DNA of 64,000 nt from assembly GCF_013373865.1 (NCBI RefSeq), contig NC_050471.1, forward strand, positions 13,458,983-13,522,982, written 5' to 3'. The position numbers were made by a program, and so were the translations under genes. The notes beneath the pieces are model-generated. The model made no database searches, had not been told where the DNA came from, and was given only the letters and a program-made list of their open reading frames with translations. The stretch comes from Monomorium pharaonis (Eukaryota; Arthropoda; Insecta; Hymenoptera; Formicidae). Shown one piece after another: positions 33,894-44,194 of this stretch. How positions within the stretch are numbered: the stretch's first letter is position 1; every line of letters starts with the position of its first letter.

Positions 33894-35882
33894 TTAAATT
33901 TGTAAGTCGGCTATTACGGAACGAGATCGACGCCTTCCACTATTCTTTTCACATTTTTCAGTTTCGTCGTTCTGAAAAAGTTCATCTGCCGTAGGTACTG
34001 CGGTGAAAGTCACTACGTGTCGCGGGTCATTATGACGAGTTGTAACATTATTGTTGAAACATTTATAAAAATACTGAACGCATCCTTCTTTTGGTACGCA
34101 ACATAGTTTAAAAATGTCGATACATTTTGTTATTAATGAACATTTTGCAATTATATATAAAATTACTAGGCCTGCAATGGTATATATTACATAGTAAAAC
34201 CATCCTATAACTTTATGGTACAGAGTTTGAGTACGATGATGTTTGCCTAACTCTTCTGCTTCTTTATAAATTTCATCTAGAGCGGAGCTTGCGGTTTTTA
34301 ACACTTGCATGTCTAAATTAGGAGTTTTACCAATATTTAATAAGTGAATATCTGAAATATTTATGTTATGTTTCTTGAGATCTTCGCATAATTTACTAGT
34401 ATTTAATTTAACATCGGGAATATAATCCTTTTCGATAGTATTTATAGCGCCTATGGTTTGACTGCGTAACAATGCATTATCAGAAATAGCATCACAATCT
34501 GCGGAAAGCTTAATAAGTCCGGTTGAAAATAATTGTGTTTGTCGCGGCTTATTGTCTTTACATAAGATGTGAAGAGTTTCGTTACGAGGAGCTGTGTATA
34601 TCCAAGAATTCGTAGTTTTTAATTGATACCACACTGTGTTGTGAATTTTCATAACTCGAACATCACATTCTTTTAATATGCTCTCTAATCTGGCTGACTT
34701 CAATAATTCTGATTCACAATTATGAATCGCTGAGACTTGGTATAGCAAATCCGTTTGTTTACAAATCATTACGTTATTAATCTTTTTACATTTATCAATA
34801 TCGCGTTCTGTTAAATGAGTATATAATTGTTTATCAGATCTAAGACCTAAATAAGTATAAATAGGGTTTATGAATGCATAAATGCCCCTCTCGCCCTGCT
34901 TGATTGGTAACGAAATCACATGATATAAAATAAAGTTGTTTTGTTCGATTAGAGGTATTTCGATAACATAAATTAATCGGTGATTCTTATAAAATATGTT
35001 TATATCGCTAACGTCTATTAGATTAGTAAATTGATCAGGTTCCAAAGGTACGGGTAACTGTTTATCATTTACTGCGTAACGGGTCTCTTTTAAATTATTA
35101 AACAATTCTTTGGGCGTAAGAATTTTTGGATGAATTAACCCTCGACGTGCTAATAAAATAGCATCAGTTAATATTTCTAATTCTAATCCATATTCAAGTA
35201 ACATTTCAGAACATTCTATTAGATATGAATTAACCATAGTATTTAATTGTGCTTCATTTATTTTTTCTTCTCCTTTTAATATAAGTTTGTGAAGTTCTCC
35301 TATATTAAAATCTACTTCTTTAAATTTTTGGTTATTTTCCGCAAAGGCATTTGAAAAATTACCTATGGTTGCTTGAATAATACTTATTTGTTTTTTATAC
35401 AAGTTCGTTACTTGTTTTGAATTATTATACGCAAGGTCTATCTGTTCGTTATAATATTCGGCATCGGATGAGTCTAATGTACCAAAAAGAATTTTCGCTA
35501 TTTGACCAACAAAATCAAAAACGCCCCGTTTCCATCTATGTTCGTCTTTTATGTTATTAGATCGACCTATTAAATCGTTAATGGTTTCCCTATCAGCCTT
35601 TAGGCTTGCCAATCCCCGCTGTAAGCGTTCTAATTCTTGCAATCCTGAGCATGTTATATCGTATCCGTACTTACTATAACATAAGAGATCAATTTTATTT
35701 AAATAAAATTTTAATACTTTTTCTTTTTCTTCTAACGGTGTAAGATTAACATAATTTATAAATTTCCAATGGTCCCTAAAAATGTGTAGGTCCGCCAAAT
35801 TTTCAAAATATATCCCAGCCAATCGTTCAAGTGGTTGGTTAACGAAAGTTTCTACCAGTTCTGTATTAGTCATCCGAATCAT
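33894..35882 (-). CDS. env: Envelope-like fusion protein (errantivirus Env, F-type)
   Basis: The 662-codon frame overlaps the end of pol by 17 bases. Around residues 116-119 there is a basic RWKR furin-type site, followed at once by a glycine/hydrophobic segment of the kind that begins the fusion peptide of insect errantivirus and baculovirus F-type envelope proteins. A DAEYYN signature follows. A hydrophobic span near residues 560-585 (around GLVILYIIA) would be the membrane anchor, with a short cysteine-containing tail behind it. The N terminus has no clear signal peptide. In errantiviruses env is translated from a spliced RNA, so the true start may lie in a leader exon. The family is recognised from these landmarks. 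Activity is not shown by sequence. Confidence 0.88.
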   Translation of the reverse strand: MIRMTNTELVETFVNQPLERLAGIYFENLADLHIFRDHWKFINYVNLTPLEEKEKVLKFYLNKIDLLCYSKYGYDITCSGLQELERLQRGLASLKADRETINDLIGRSNNIKDEHRWKRGVFDFVGQIAKILFGTLDSSDAEYYNEQIDLAYNNSKQVTNLYKKQISIIQATIGNFSNAFAENNQKFKEVDFNIGELHKLILKGEEKINEAQLNTMVNSYLIECSEMLLEYGLELEILTDAILLARRGLIHPKILTPKELFNNLKETRYAVNDKQLPVPLEPDQFTNLIDVSDINIFYKNHRLIYVIEIPLIEQNNFILYHVISLPIKQGERGIYAFINPIYTYLGLRSDKQLYTHLTERDIDKCKKINNVMICKQTDLLYQVSAIHNCESELLKSARLESILKECDVRVMKIHNTVWYQLKTTNSWIYTAPRNETLHILCKDNKPRQTQLFSTGLIKLSADCDAISDNALLRSQTIGAINTIEKDYIPDVKLNTSKLCEDLKKHNINISDIHLLNIGKTPNLDMQVLKTASSALDEIYKEAEELGKHHRTQTLYHKVIGWFYYVIYTIAGLVILYIIAKCSLITKCIDIFKLCCVPKEGCVQYFYKCFNNNVTTRHNDPRHVVTFTAVPTADELFQNDETEKCEKNSGRRRSRSVIADLQI

Positions 35883-38800
35883 CCTGTAACGGAAAATATG
35901 CGCGTTTTAACTTGTTAATGTGTAAAATTTGATTACGCCTGCCTCTTTTAATCTCATAATTGACATCGTTTATCCGACGTATTACTTCGAATGGACCTTC
36001 ATATTGATCCGTTAATTTTTTGCTACCTGTTCTAATTGTTTCATGCAATACATAAACATATTCTCCCGGATCTAATATCAAAGGTTTTACACGTTTATCG
36101 TAATATTGTTTAGAAGATTCCTTAGCTTTCTGAAGATTTTCCTTCGCATTTTTCTTTAAATAAGATAATCTATTAATTAAATCTTCGAGAAATTCTCTAT
36201 GTGTAACTCCCTGCCGAGGTTCGACAAATGCTGAAGGTAATCGCGGTTTTCGACCGAATATTAACTCGTAAGGAGATATTTTTGTTCCCTCATGATATGA
36301 AGTATTATATGAGAACATTGCGGCGTCCAGAGATGAATCCCAATTATTCTGTTGTTGATTAATAAAAGGCTTTAAATATTCAGCTAGTACATGATGTGAG
36401 CGTTCCAAAGATCCGTTTGATTGTGGATGATAAACGCTAGTTTTAATTTGTTTTATTTGAAAAATTCTAGCAACTTCTTTCATTAATTCTCCAGATATGT
36501 TACTACCTTGATCAGAGAGCAGTTCTGCGGGTGAACCAAAAGTGTAAATAAATTTATTGATAATTATATCGGCTATTGTTACGCTACTTGTATCTGATAA
36601 TGGATATGCTGTGCAAAACTTCGTTAATTGATCTTGCGTAGTTAATATATATTTATTTCCGTTTTCCGTTTCTGGTAGAGGTCCTACAATGTCTATTGCA
36701 ACTTTTTGAAAAGCTTCGCTCGGCGTATCGGTAATTAACATAGGAGCTTTCGTTTTTTCACGAACTAATTTTCGTTTTTGGCAATCGTGACAGGTTCTTA
36801 CATAATTCTTAACATCTTGTTTCATGCCGTCCCATGAATAATATTGTTGTATTCGCTTTAAAGTTTTTGTGATACCTTTATGACCGCCGATTTTTGAACT
36901 ATGTAATTCCTTGAGAATGTCCTGTTTCATTTTTGGATCAATAATTTCCTTAGGTGTGGATTCGAGTAAAAATACTTGTATTGGCGTTTCCTTGAATAAA
37001 TATTTAATCATTTGAGTTATTTTTGATTTATTAGTGATATTTCCTATAGGTGCTATTGATATTATTCTTTGATTGTGCGAAATAACATATTCTTTTAATT
37101 TAATTAAACAGTTAAATATTGTTTCTAAATTTATGGGTATTTGATTATTTTCTCGCGTAATAAGATTTATTTCAGTTGAGCGTTTCTTTTTTATTACGTT
37201 AATATTTCCTGGCGTAAGTGTTATATTTTCTACTTTATTTCCGTCTATTTCTGATAATTTAATTTTAATTTTTGGAGAAGAATTTGTTTCTGTTACTAAT
37301 AGTCCTTGTACTTTGCCTGAAATTTGTGGAATTATATTGTCTGTTTTCCATAATTCATCATTTAAAGCATGCTGCAAAAATAAACTGTAACTAGGATTTT
37401 TACTACTGCTAGTTGAAGCTGTGGCTTGTAAAATTGATATTTGTGGTATTCTAGAAAGAGCATCTGCATTAGTGTTTTGCTTTCCCTCTTTATATAAAAC
37501 TTCGTAATTGTATTCCTCTAATTTTAATCGCCATCGCATTAAACGAGATGATGGGTCTTTAACATTAAAGAGCCAAATTAATGGTTTGTGATCAGTAACT
37601 ATTTTAAATTTTTTTCCATATAGGTATGGTCGAAAATGTTTTGTTGCCCATATTATAGCTAAGAGTTCTTTTTCCGTGGTGTCATAATTACGTTCCGCTT
37701 TATTTAGTGTTCGAGAAGCGTACGCGATTGGAAGATCATTTCCTATTTTTCCTTGTGATAAAACCGCACCGATTCCTTCGTCGCTCGCGTCCGTAGTTAG
37801 TATAAATTCTTTATTAAAATCTGGATATTGTAGAATAGGTTCGCTTAATAGTAATTGCTTGATTTTTTCAAAATTTATTTGTTGTCGCATTTCCCATTTA
37901 AATGGAATGTTTTTCCTCAGAAGTGACGTAAATGGTTGAGTGATTGAACTAAAATCCTTAATAAAACGTCGATAATACCCTACAAGTCCGAGAAATTGCT
38001 TAAGTTCTTTATGGTTCTTTGGGACAGGATATTCTTTTACTGCTCTCACCTTTTCTGGGTTAGGTTTTACTCCTTTGTCCGAAATTACATGGCCTAGGTA
38101 AATCAATTCTTTTTTGAAAAATTCACACTTATCCGGTTGAAGACTAAGGCCTGCTTCTCTTAAGCGTTGAAAAAGTTGATTGAGTTTTAATTTATGTTCT
38201 TCTAAAGACTGTGCATATATGACAATATCGTCTAGATAAACAAAACAAACATTTCCTTGTAAGCCCGTTAAAACATTATCCATCAAACGTTGAAACGTCG
38301 CGGGGGCATTTTTTAGTCCAAAAGGCATTTTTTTATATTCATAATGACCGTTAGGTGTACTAAAAGCCGTTTTTATTGCATCCCGTGGATTCATCGGAAT
38401 TTGGTGAAAACCTGAAGCTAAATCGAAGCATGAAAAATATCTAGCTTTTCCTAATTGATCCAAAATGTCTGTTATGTTAGGCAATGGGTATGCATCTCCC
38501 ACTGTTTTATCATTTAATTTCCTAAAGTCTATTACTAATCTCCATCGTTTATTACCGTCTGCATCAGGCTTTTTTGGTACTACCCATAATGGCGAATTAA
38601 ACGGTGAAATAGAAGGTTGAATTATATCTTGTTCGAGTAGTTTGTTAATTTGTTGTTTAATTTCCTCCTTGTGAACAGGGGGGTATCTGTATTGTTTAAC
38701 AATTATAGGAACATTGTCTGTAGTAGGGATAGAATGCGTAATTCTATTTGTTCCTTTTAATTTATCTCCCGGCAAATGGAATACATCATTATAATTTTCA

Positions 38801-39477
38801 ATAATAGGTAATATAGAAGATTCTTCTTCCTTATTCAAATGATTTAATCGTAGGTTTTCTTTTAATATTTTTAATCTATCCGTTAAATTACTTGAGATCA
38901 CCGAATTTATTATGTATGTAGAGCTGTCCCTCGGGCTCGTGTCGATTAACACTGGCTCCACATCAATTAAAGGTGTCTCGATATTTATTTCGTTTTCTGT
39001 CGTATTGACTAAATATGTATGTACGTTACCGTTGTTTACTTTCACAACGCTATCTAAAAGAAAGACGCCCTGTGTTATTTCCTGTCGATTTATCAGTCCG
39101 TTATCGATATTACTTTGCTTAGTTTTAATTACACACGGATACATGCTTCTAGCTGGCACAGTTATTAAATTACTATATTCCAACGAGTATACTTTATTAT
39201 TCCGGATTGTAACTTTTTGTTTTTCGAAATCTATTTTCGCGTTTTCGAGGCGTAAGAAGGTTGAGCCTATTATGCCTTGTTCCTTTAGTGGAAAATTACT
39301 TGATACTACATGAAATTCGTGAGTGCCATTTTCTGAATTTAAATACGCGGTTCCAAGCGTTTGTTGTTTTTCTTCCGTAATGCCCTGTATTTCTACCTTT
39401 CTGTCTTGATATACTAAAGTATCACGGAGTAAAGCGTTTGCTTTTATGATATTTATATCAGCTCCCGTGTCTAACAA
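35866..39477 (-). CDS. pol: Pol polyprotein: protease, reverse transcriptase, RNase H, integrase
   Basis: 1203 codons are counted from the first ATG, but the frame is open upstream into gag and no ATG is needed. The order of domains is: protease with LDTGAD at the start; reverse transcriptase with YLDD at residues 414-417; RNase H with TTDASDEG near residue 560; integrase with the H-H-C-C zinc site ending in CHDC near residue 896, a first catalytic D near 927, SDQGSN near 987 and the catalytic E near 1024. These are the Gypsy-class order and motifs. No stop or frameshift is present. Pol lies in the -1 frame relative to gag, with at least 60 bases of overlap, so ribosomal -1 frameshifting is the likely mode of expression. 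Confidence 0.95.
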   Translation of the reverse strand: MLDTGADINIIKANALLRDTLVYQDRKVEIQGITEEKQQTLGTAYLNSENGTHEFHVVSSNFPLKEQGIIGSTFLRLENAKIDFEKQKVTIRNNKVYSLEYSNLITVPARSMYPCVIKTKQSNIDNGLINRQEITQGVFLLDSVVKVNNGNVHTYLVNTTENEINIETPLIDVEPVLIDTSPRDSSTYIINSVISSNLTDRLKILKENLRLNHLNKEEESSILPIIENYNDVFHLPGDKLKGTNRITHSIPTTDNVPIIVKQYRYPPVHKEEIKQQINKLLEQDIIQPSISPFNSPLWVVPKKPDADGNKRWRLVIDFRKLNDKTVGDAYPLPNITDILDQLGKARYFSCFDLASGFHQIPMNPRDAIKTAFSTPNGHYEYKKMPFGLKNAPATFQRLMDNVLTGLQGNVCFVYLDDIVIYAQSLEEHKLKLNQLFQRLREAGLSLQPDKCEFFKKELIYLGHVISDKGVKPNPEKVRAVKEYPVPKNHKELKQFLGLVGYYRRFIKDFSSITQPFTSLLRKNIPFKWEMRQQINFEKIKQLLLSEPILQYPDFNKEFILTTDASDEGIGAVLSQGKIGNDLPIAYASRTLNKAERNYDTTEKELLAIIWATKHFRPYLYGKKFKIVTDHKPLIWLFNVKDPSSRLMRWRLKLEEYNYEVLYKEGKQNTNADALSRIPQISILQATASTSSSKNPSYSLFLQHALNDELWKTDNIIPQISGKVQGLLVTETNSSPKIKIKLSEIDGNKVENITLTPGNINVIKKKRSTEINLITRENNQIPINLETIFNCLIKLKEYVISHNQRIISIAPIGNITNKSKITQMIKYLFKETPIQVFLLESTPKEIIDPKMKQDILKELHSSKIGGHKGITKTLKRIQQYYSWDGMKQDVKNYVRTCHDCQKRKLVREKTKAPMLITDTPSEAFQKVAIDIVGPLPETENGNKYILTTQDQLTKFCTAYPLSDTSSVTIADIIINKFIYTFGSPAELLSDQGSNISGELMKEVARIFQIKQIKTSVYHPQSNGSLERSHHVLAEYLKPFINQQQNNWDSSLDAAMFSYNTSYHEGTKISPYELIFGRKPRLPSAFVEPRQGVTHREFLEDLINRLSYLKKNAKENLQKAKESSKQYYDKRVKPLILDPGEYVYVLHETIRTGSKKLTDQYEGPFEVIRRINDVNYEIKRGRRNQILHINKLKRAYFPLQDDSDD

Positions 39478-40712
39478 GAATCTGTCTGTTGGATTTCTAA
39501 GTTCGTTGAAGGGGATGGAAATGACATTTCGAGAACTTGTTCGGATTGTGTATGTTCGGACGCTGGTTCTATCAGGTGAATCGGATTTGCGCGACTGGAT
39601 GATTGGCCTTGGCGTTGCGCGCTCTTCGCTTGGCCTTGATAGTTTAAATTAGGTTGGCTATTGTTTTGACGATAGTTGTTTGATGAATTATTTGAATTAT
39701 AACGATAATTATAATTTTGTCCGTTATTTGCTTGATATCTATTAGCTTGAGTATTATCATTAAATTTATTTTTCGAACTATCGAAATTTTGCACAGAATC
39801 ACGTCCATTATGATGATTATTGTATTGAAAATTTTGACCTGTGTTTTTATTTTGTGTATAAAAAGTCTTTTTTCTACATTCACTTTCGGAATGGCCTATT
39901 TTTTTGCAATAATTACAAGTTACATAGCCTGGTTTATTAAAATTATTCACTCTAAATCTCTCTGCATGATATTGTGATTTTTTAATAAATCTTATAGTCC
40001 CTTCTATTGCGTCTTCTAAAGTGTTAAATTTTTGTGCTAGAAGATGTTGTCCGACGCTTCTATGTAACCCGCCTAAAAAGTGGTCTATTAATTTATTGGT
40101 TGCGAAAACTCTTAATCCCGCTCTTGCTGCCTGGTCAGGGTAATTAGATATTGCGATAATCATATCTGAATTTAATTTCCTAACTTTAGTGACGTATTTT
40201 TCAATAGATTCATCTCTGTTTTGTCTAAGATTATTTATTTCTAATTCCCAATGTTCAAACGTTAAGTAATTTCCAAATTCTTTTATTAATGCCTCACATA
40301 ATTCTTCAAGATTTGTTATAGTATATACGGATCTAACTAACGCGGCATCGCCCGTTAATTTTGTTTGAAGGATCGCCCTAAAAAAAAATAATCTTTCTTC
40401 TGGCTCTACTAATTCTAGAACTCCTCTACAATCGGATGTAAATTGGTGAACCGGAATATTTTTACCATTAAAGATTGGCAAGAGATTTAAACTATGGCGA
40501 ACAGAAAAATAACTATTACCTGTCGAAATCGAGGATCTTCGACTTTGTTGGTCCCTATCTAAGTGACTTTCGCCATGAAGATTTATTGGTGCCGACGCTT
40601 CGTTATTCATGGTTAATGTTAAAGATGTGTGATCGGATTCGAAATTGTCTACTAAACTACTTTCGCTCGAACTATCTGAATTATAGTGTACGCTAGGACT
40701 TCGGTAATTCAT
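39471..40712 (-). CDS. gag: Gag protein with one zinc knuckle
   Basis: The 413-codon frame has a serine/aspartate-rich N-terminal part and a helical middle that would form the capsid. Near residues 266-279 it has a CCHC zinc knuckle (C-x2-C-x4-H-x4-C, CNYCKKIGHSESEC), followed by a long asparagine/glutamine/tyrosine-rich tail. Gag would package the element RNA into particles in the cytoplasm. The stop at 39471 lies inside the protease-coding part of pol. The knuckle and the position upstream of a DTG protease make the call secure. The N/Q-rich tail is longer than I would expect and may be prone to assembly or phase separation. Confidence 0.92.
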   Translation of the reverse strand: MNYRSPSVHYNSDSSSESSLVDNFESDHTSLTLTMNNEASAPINLHGESHLDRDQQSRRSSISTGNSYFSVRHSLNLLPIFNGKNIPVHQFTSDCRGVLELVEPEERLFFFRAILQTKLTGDAALVRSVYTITNLEELCEALIKEFGNYLTFEHWELEINNLRQNRDESIEKYVTKVRKLNSDMIIAISNYPDQAARAGLRVFATNKLIDHFLGGLHRSVGQHLLAQKFNTLEDAIEGTIRFIKKSQYHAERFRVNNFNKPGYVTCNYCKKIGHSESECRKKTFYTQNKNTGQNFQYNNHHNGRDSVQNFDSSKNKFNDNTQANRYQANNGQNYNYRYNSNNSSNNYRQNNSQPNLNYQGQAKSAQRQGQSSSRANPIHLIEPASEHTQSEQVLEMSFPSPSTNLEIQQTDSC

Positions 40713-41181
40713 AAAGACTTACAGTAGTAGTACAATAAACATTGTTCGCATGGTGTTTTGATGTTGGTCCAGGATGTTGTCCGATGATTTGATGAGCCTT
40801 TTTACGTGCTAGCTGTCCACGGAGTCTCGTCGCCGTCGTCTCAAGAAGAAGATGCTGGATACCTCGTGCTTTTCCTCCCACTTTTCGGCTTTTGTGCTGC
40901 TCCGACGTTTTAGCTCCTCTGCCTTTTTCCTCGGATGCTGGGCCGTAGTCCGCCAGGAGGTTTTATCGGTGAGACCAAATTGTCGAATTATGCAGATTAT
41001 AGCCAATTGTTAAGGATCGTCTTCTACCACAGTATTTGTGAGGTTTTCTCGACTTAATCCTTTGTGTTTTCGTGTGTCCTTACTTTGCGCCTTCCTCGAA
41101 CTTTTATGCTTGCATAAGCAATAAAACAAAATGCTGATGGAGGCCTTTCTTCAGGACAACTGGTTAACCGCTGCCACCAAT
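40713..41181 (-). promoter_or_regulatory. 5' leader and primer-binding site of the element
   Basis: Directly inside the 5' LTR the minus strand reads ATTGGTGGCAGCGGTTAACC. TGGTGGCAGCGG is a plausible tRNA primer site, because it starts with TGG, complementary to CCA. The following ~450 bases up to the gag ATG are the untranslated leader and should contain the packaging signal and the donor of the spliced env RNA. Short frames here are not supported. Confidence 0.65.
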
Positions 41182-41647
41182 TGTTACGTGTGAGATGCAC
41201 GTAATGTGAGAGATAGATCGCACTGGTATTTTAAAGTATTTTATTCTAACGTTTTACAGACTTTCGTCTAACTTCTAGTGGTTTAGTACAGAGACTGACT
41301 CTAATCATCGAGAGGGATCCTTATATTAAAGTCGGAATAAGTTAGCATCGTCCAATCATAGGAAGTGCTCGTAAGGCGGAAATAGCTATTGGTTGATTTC
41401 TTAAAAAGGAGAGAATTTGATAATTGATATCTATGTCATAAAGAATAGTTTAGGTGGGATGCAGGATGTTTACAGGACGAGGAAACAGACAAATATTAAG
41501 TTTAAAAAGACCGTAGATAGAAAAGGTTATCAATAAGTAAAGATCTGGTATGACACATCGGGATAGTTTTAAGACATAGTTTGTACAGAGTGATTAGATA
41601 GAAATATTTTAAAGAAGAGAATTTTTATCGTGTCTAGGCACGTAACA
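41182..41647 (-). repeat. 5' LTR of the errantivirus-like element
   Basis: The 466-bp partner of 33218-33683, flanked outside by the target duplication TATC at 41648. Confidence 0.95.
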
Positions 41648-41651
41648 TATC

Positions 41652-41989
41652 GCACAATTATTCATTGAAAAATATAGATTATATACGTTCGAAAGAAACA
41701 TCAATTACATATATACATAATAATAAATTCTACGTTCAATTCAACATTTTATTACATTTTGAAATGAATGAGCGTTGTATATTGCCAACTATTTTTTAGG
41801 CAATATAACCTAATCTATATAATGAGTAAAATGTTTAATCTAGCTTTGTATGTGAATATCACGCCGGTCATTGATGACCGGCGAACAGGCAAAATAATAA
41901 CGTATGTAGATGTACATACACTATTAATTTACGTATAAAGATATGAATTGCAATCGATTTAATACTATAAATGCTTTAAATCATTGCTC
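41652..41989. other. AT-rich DNA with a short perfect hairpin
   Basis: Nothing coding is seen. CGCCGGTCAT at 41862 and ATGACCGGCG at 41874 form a 10-bp perfect stem with a two-base loop. Confidence 0.6.
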
Positions 41990-42990
41990 TATTTCTCTTT
42001 TTCAATGAAGAACAAACAAGTAGAAAATATTTCAAAGCACTTGTATCATCAAGTGGAAATAGTATCGTTAATATATATATAATTTTAATGTCTTATGTTA
42101 CAGCATTTTTGAGATTGTTCTGAAGTTTAGAATATAAATGTTTAATGCTCGCAAAGTTGAGCGAAAGCCACTTAAAGGATAATATCTACAAGTATATTAC
42201 AGAAAGACGTGAGTAAATAATACAGATGTATGAAATATTAAAAATAAATAGTAGTATAAAATATATAAAAGCAAAAAATTAAGTTTTACATTAATTAAAA
42301 TTAATAATTCTTTGTAATAAAAAAGTATAAGTTTCTTAACAAGTAATAGAAATGTTTGAAAGCAATGATTAGTAGTCAAATCTGTATTGCAGTTATATTA
42401 AGCAGCGTCTACACCAAAACAAGTTTTCTCAGCGGGTTAGCTCGCTGCTATACAAATTTGACTGATCGTTGCTTTAAAGTATTTGTATTACTTTTCAATG
42501 AAGGAAAAGAGCAAAAAATATTTCAAATTACTTGTATTAAGTGGAAATAGTATCGTTATCTATATAATTTTAATGTCTTATGTTACAGCATTTTTGAGAT
42601 TGTTCTGAAGTTAAGAATATAAACGTTTAATGCTCGCAAAATTGAGATAAGCTGCTTCAAGAATAACATCTATAAGTATATTTCAGAAATACGTGAGTAA
42701 ATTATAGATATATATATATATATATATATAATATAAAAAATAAATAGTATATAAGATAAAAATAAAAAGTTTAGTTTTACATTAGTGAAAATTAATAATT
42801 TTTGTAACAAAGAAGTATAAGTTTCTTCAAAAATAATAGAAATATTTGAAAGCAATGATCAGTCAAATCTGTATTACTGTTATATTAAGCAGCGTCTGCA
42901 CCAAAGCGAGTTTTCTGGGCTGGTTAGCCCACCGAGAACCAAACCTTGGTTTGGTGTAGACCCTGCTTTACACAAGAATAAGAAATATGT
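41990..42990. repeat. ~490-bp direct tandem duplication
   Basis: Two adjacent copies begin near 41990 and 42480 and share long stretches: GTGGAAATAGTATCGTTA at 42053 and 42541, GCATTTTTGAGATTGTTCTG, and GCAATGAT at 42362 and 42853. The step is 488-491 bp. Copy 2 carries a (TA)n expansion near 42705-42730. Each copy ends in a piece with GTCTACACCAAA or GTCTGCACCAAA. In copy 2 this is mirrored by TTTGGTGTAGACC at about 42950, a small MITE end. Confidence 0.75.
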
Positions 42991-43299
42991 CTCGCTATTT
43001 TTTTTATAATTATTAATTTATGATCATCAATTATACTGATATGTATTAATTATCACTTTTATAGTCCAAATTTTACTAAAAAACAAAATAAATATTTTTA
43101 GTCGCCAGGAAATATGAAATTTATATTATCCTTTACTAAGACAATTAATAATCGTTAAAAACTTAACAATTCTTTTATACGTATCAACTATTTCTACCAA
43201 TCTCAATGTGCTTTTTGTTTTTATGCATTTTCGGTTGTAAAATAGGTGCATTAAATCGTAATGTGTCACAAAATCTGCTGAAAATATAAAGTAATAGAA

Positions 43300-43395
43300 C
43301 TTCTTTGATTAAACTGGCAGTATTTTATTAATAAGCACTACGTTTCAACCAGGTATCTGGTTCTTTTTAAGTGTATATTGTTGACAAATTCTTTT
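43300..43395 (-). repeat. Possible Penelope-like terminus
   Basis: The minus strand has AAGAACCAGATACCTGGTTGAAACGTAGTGC: a short ACCAG/CTGGT hairpin followed by GAAAC and GTAGTGC. This is the same layout as at 13028-13060. It is weak evidence for a decayed Penelope-like end. Confidence 0.3.
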
Positions 43396-43682
43396 TTACA
43401 ACATTACATGCATGTATATATATTTTTGTGCGTCAATTTTTAGAAGATGTTAAATGACAGAAAACCGTCTTTATCAAGTCATGATGTACAACACAATGAC
43501 GATGTAAAATATAAAGTTTCAAAGCGGCTTATCAAAAAATATGATTTGATCTCTGTTTTCTGTTAATTAAGTGAAGTTTAGAAATGTTATGTACCACTAA
43601 AAATAGTAATTTTCAAATAACAAGCAAACGTTACATCAAGCTCTCCAAATCATGCATATTATTGACTTTAGCTGCATTTTGG

Positions 43683-43829
43683 CAGAGAAAGCAATTTTGC
43701 AACTATTGTAAAATTTATGAGTCTGATTGGTGTATATTTGAGTTTTAGCCAAAACTAAATGTATATGCTAAAACTAAATGTCTAATCAGATTGACAAATT
43801 TTACAACATTTGTAAAGCAGTTTTCTCTG
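43683..43829. mobile_element. Small palindromic MITE
   Basis: CAGAGAAAGCAATTTTGCAA at 43683 is mirrored by GTAAAGCAGTTTTCTCTG ending at 43829. The arms include GTAAAATTTATGAGTCTGA and its partner. The length is about 147 bp. Confidence 0.6.
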
Positions 43830-44194
43830 TTAAACGTAATTATTGCTTAGGATATATTTATAAAACAACACAACAGCACTTCTAGCATTTGAATCAAAAG
43901 CATATGATAAAGAACATCAGACATCTCTACTTATTTCCTTTTAAATTGTATAGGTGCAATTAATTGAACGATAATAAACAAACATTTGTTAAGAAATTAA
44001 TTACTATTAATTTTTATACTATTTTATAAAATTAATTATATTTAATTATAAAAACGATAAAAATTTACATATAAATACGTATTATTATTGTTACATTTTA
44101 ACAGTAATTATTAAATTAACTTTTACTTCCAGTTGATAATTTGTAACTTTTAATACAATTGCTAATAAATTATTTTCAGGAAAACAAATTAAAC

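Larger units (their letters stand above)
33218..41647 (-). mobile_element. Complete env-bearing Gypsy-class (errantivirus-like) retrotransposon
   Basis: The element is 8430 bp on the minus strand, with 466-bp LTRs that I find different at one position only, and TATC target duplications at 33214-33217 and 41648-41651. The internal order is leader, gag, pol (protease, reverse transcriptase, RNase H, integrase) and env. All three frames are open. A purine tract (AAGGGGGAAGG) adjoins the 3' LTR and a TGG-starting primer site adjoins the 5' LTR. Near-identical LTRs mean a recent insertion. It is an endogenous insect retrovirus-like element, not an exogenous virus sequence. Confidence 0.93.

Noticed and set aside
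38912..39977. Plus-strand frames of 68-133 codons across pol and gag
   Set aside because: They are complements of the strongly supported minus-strand pol and gag frames.
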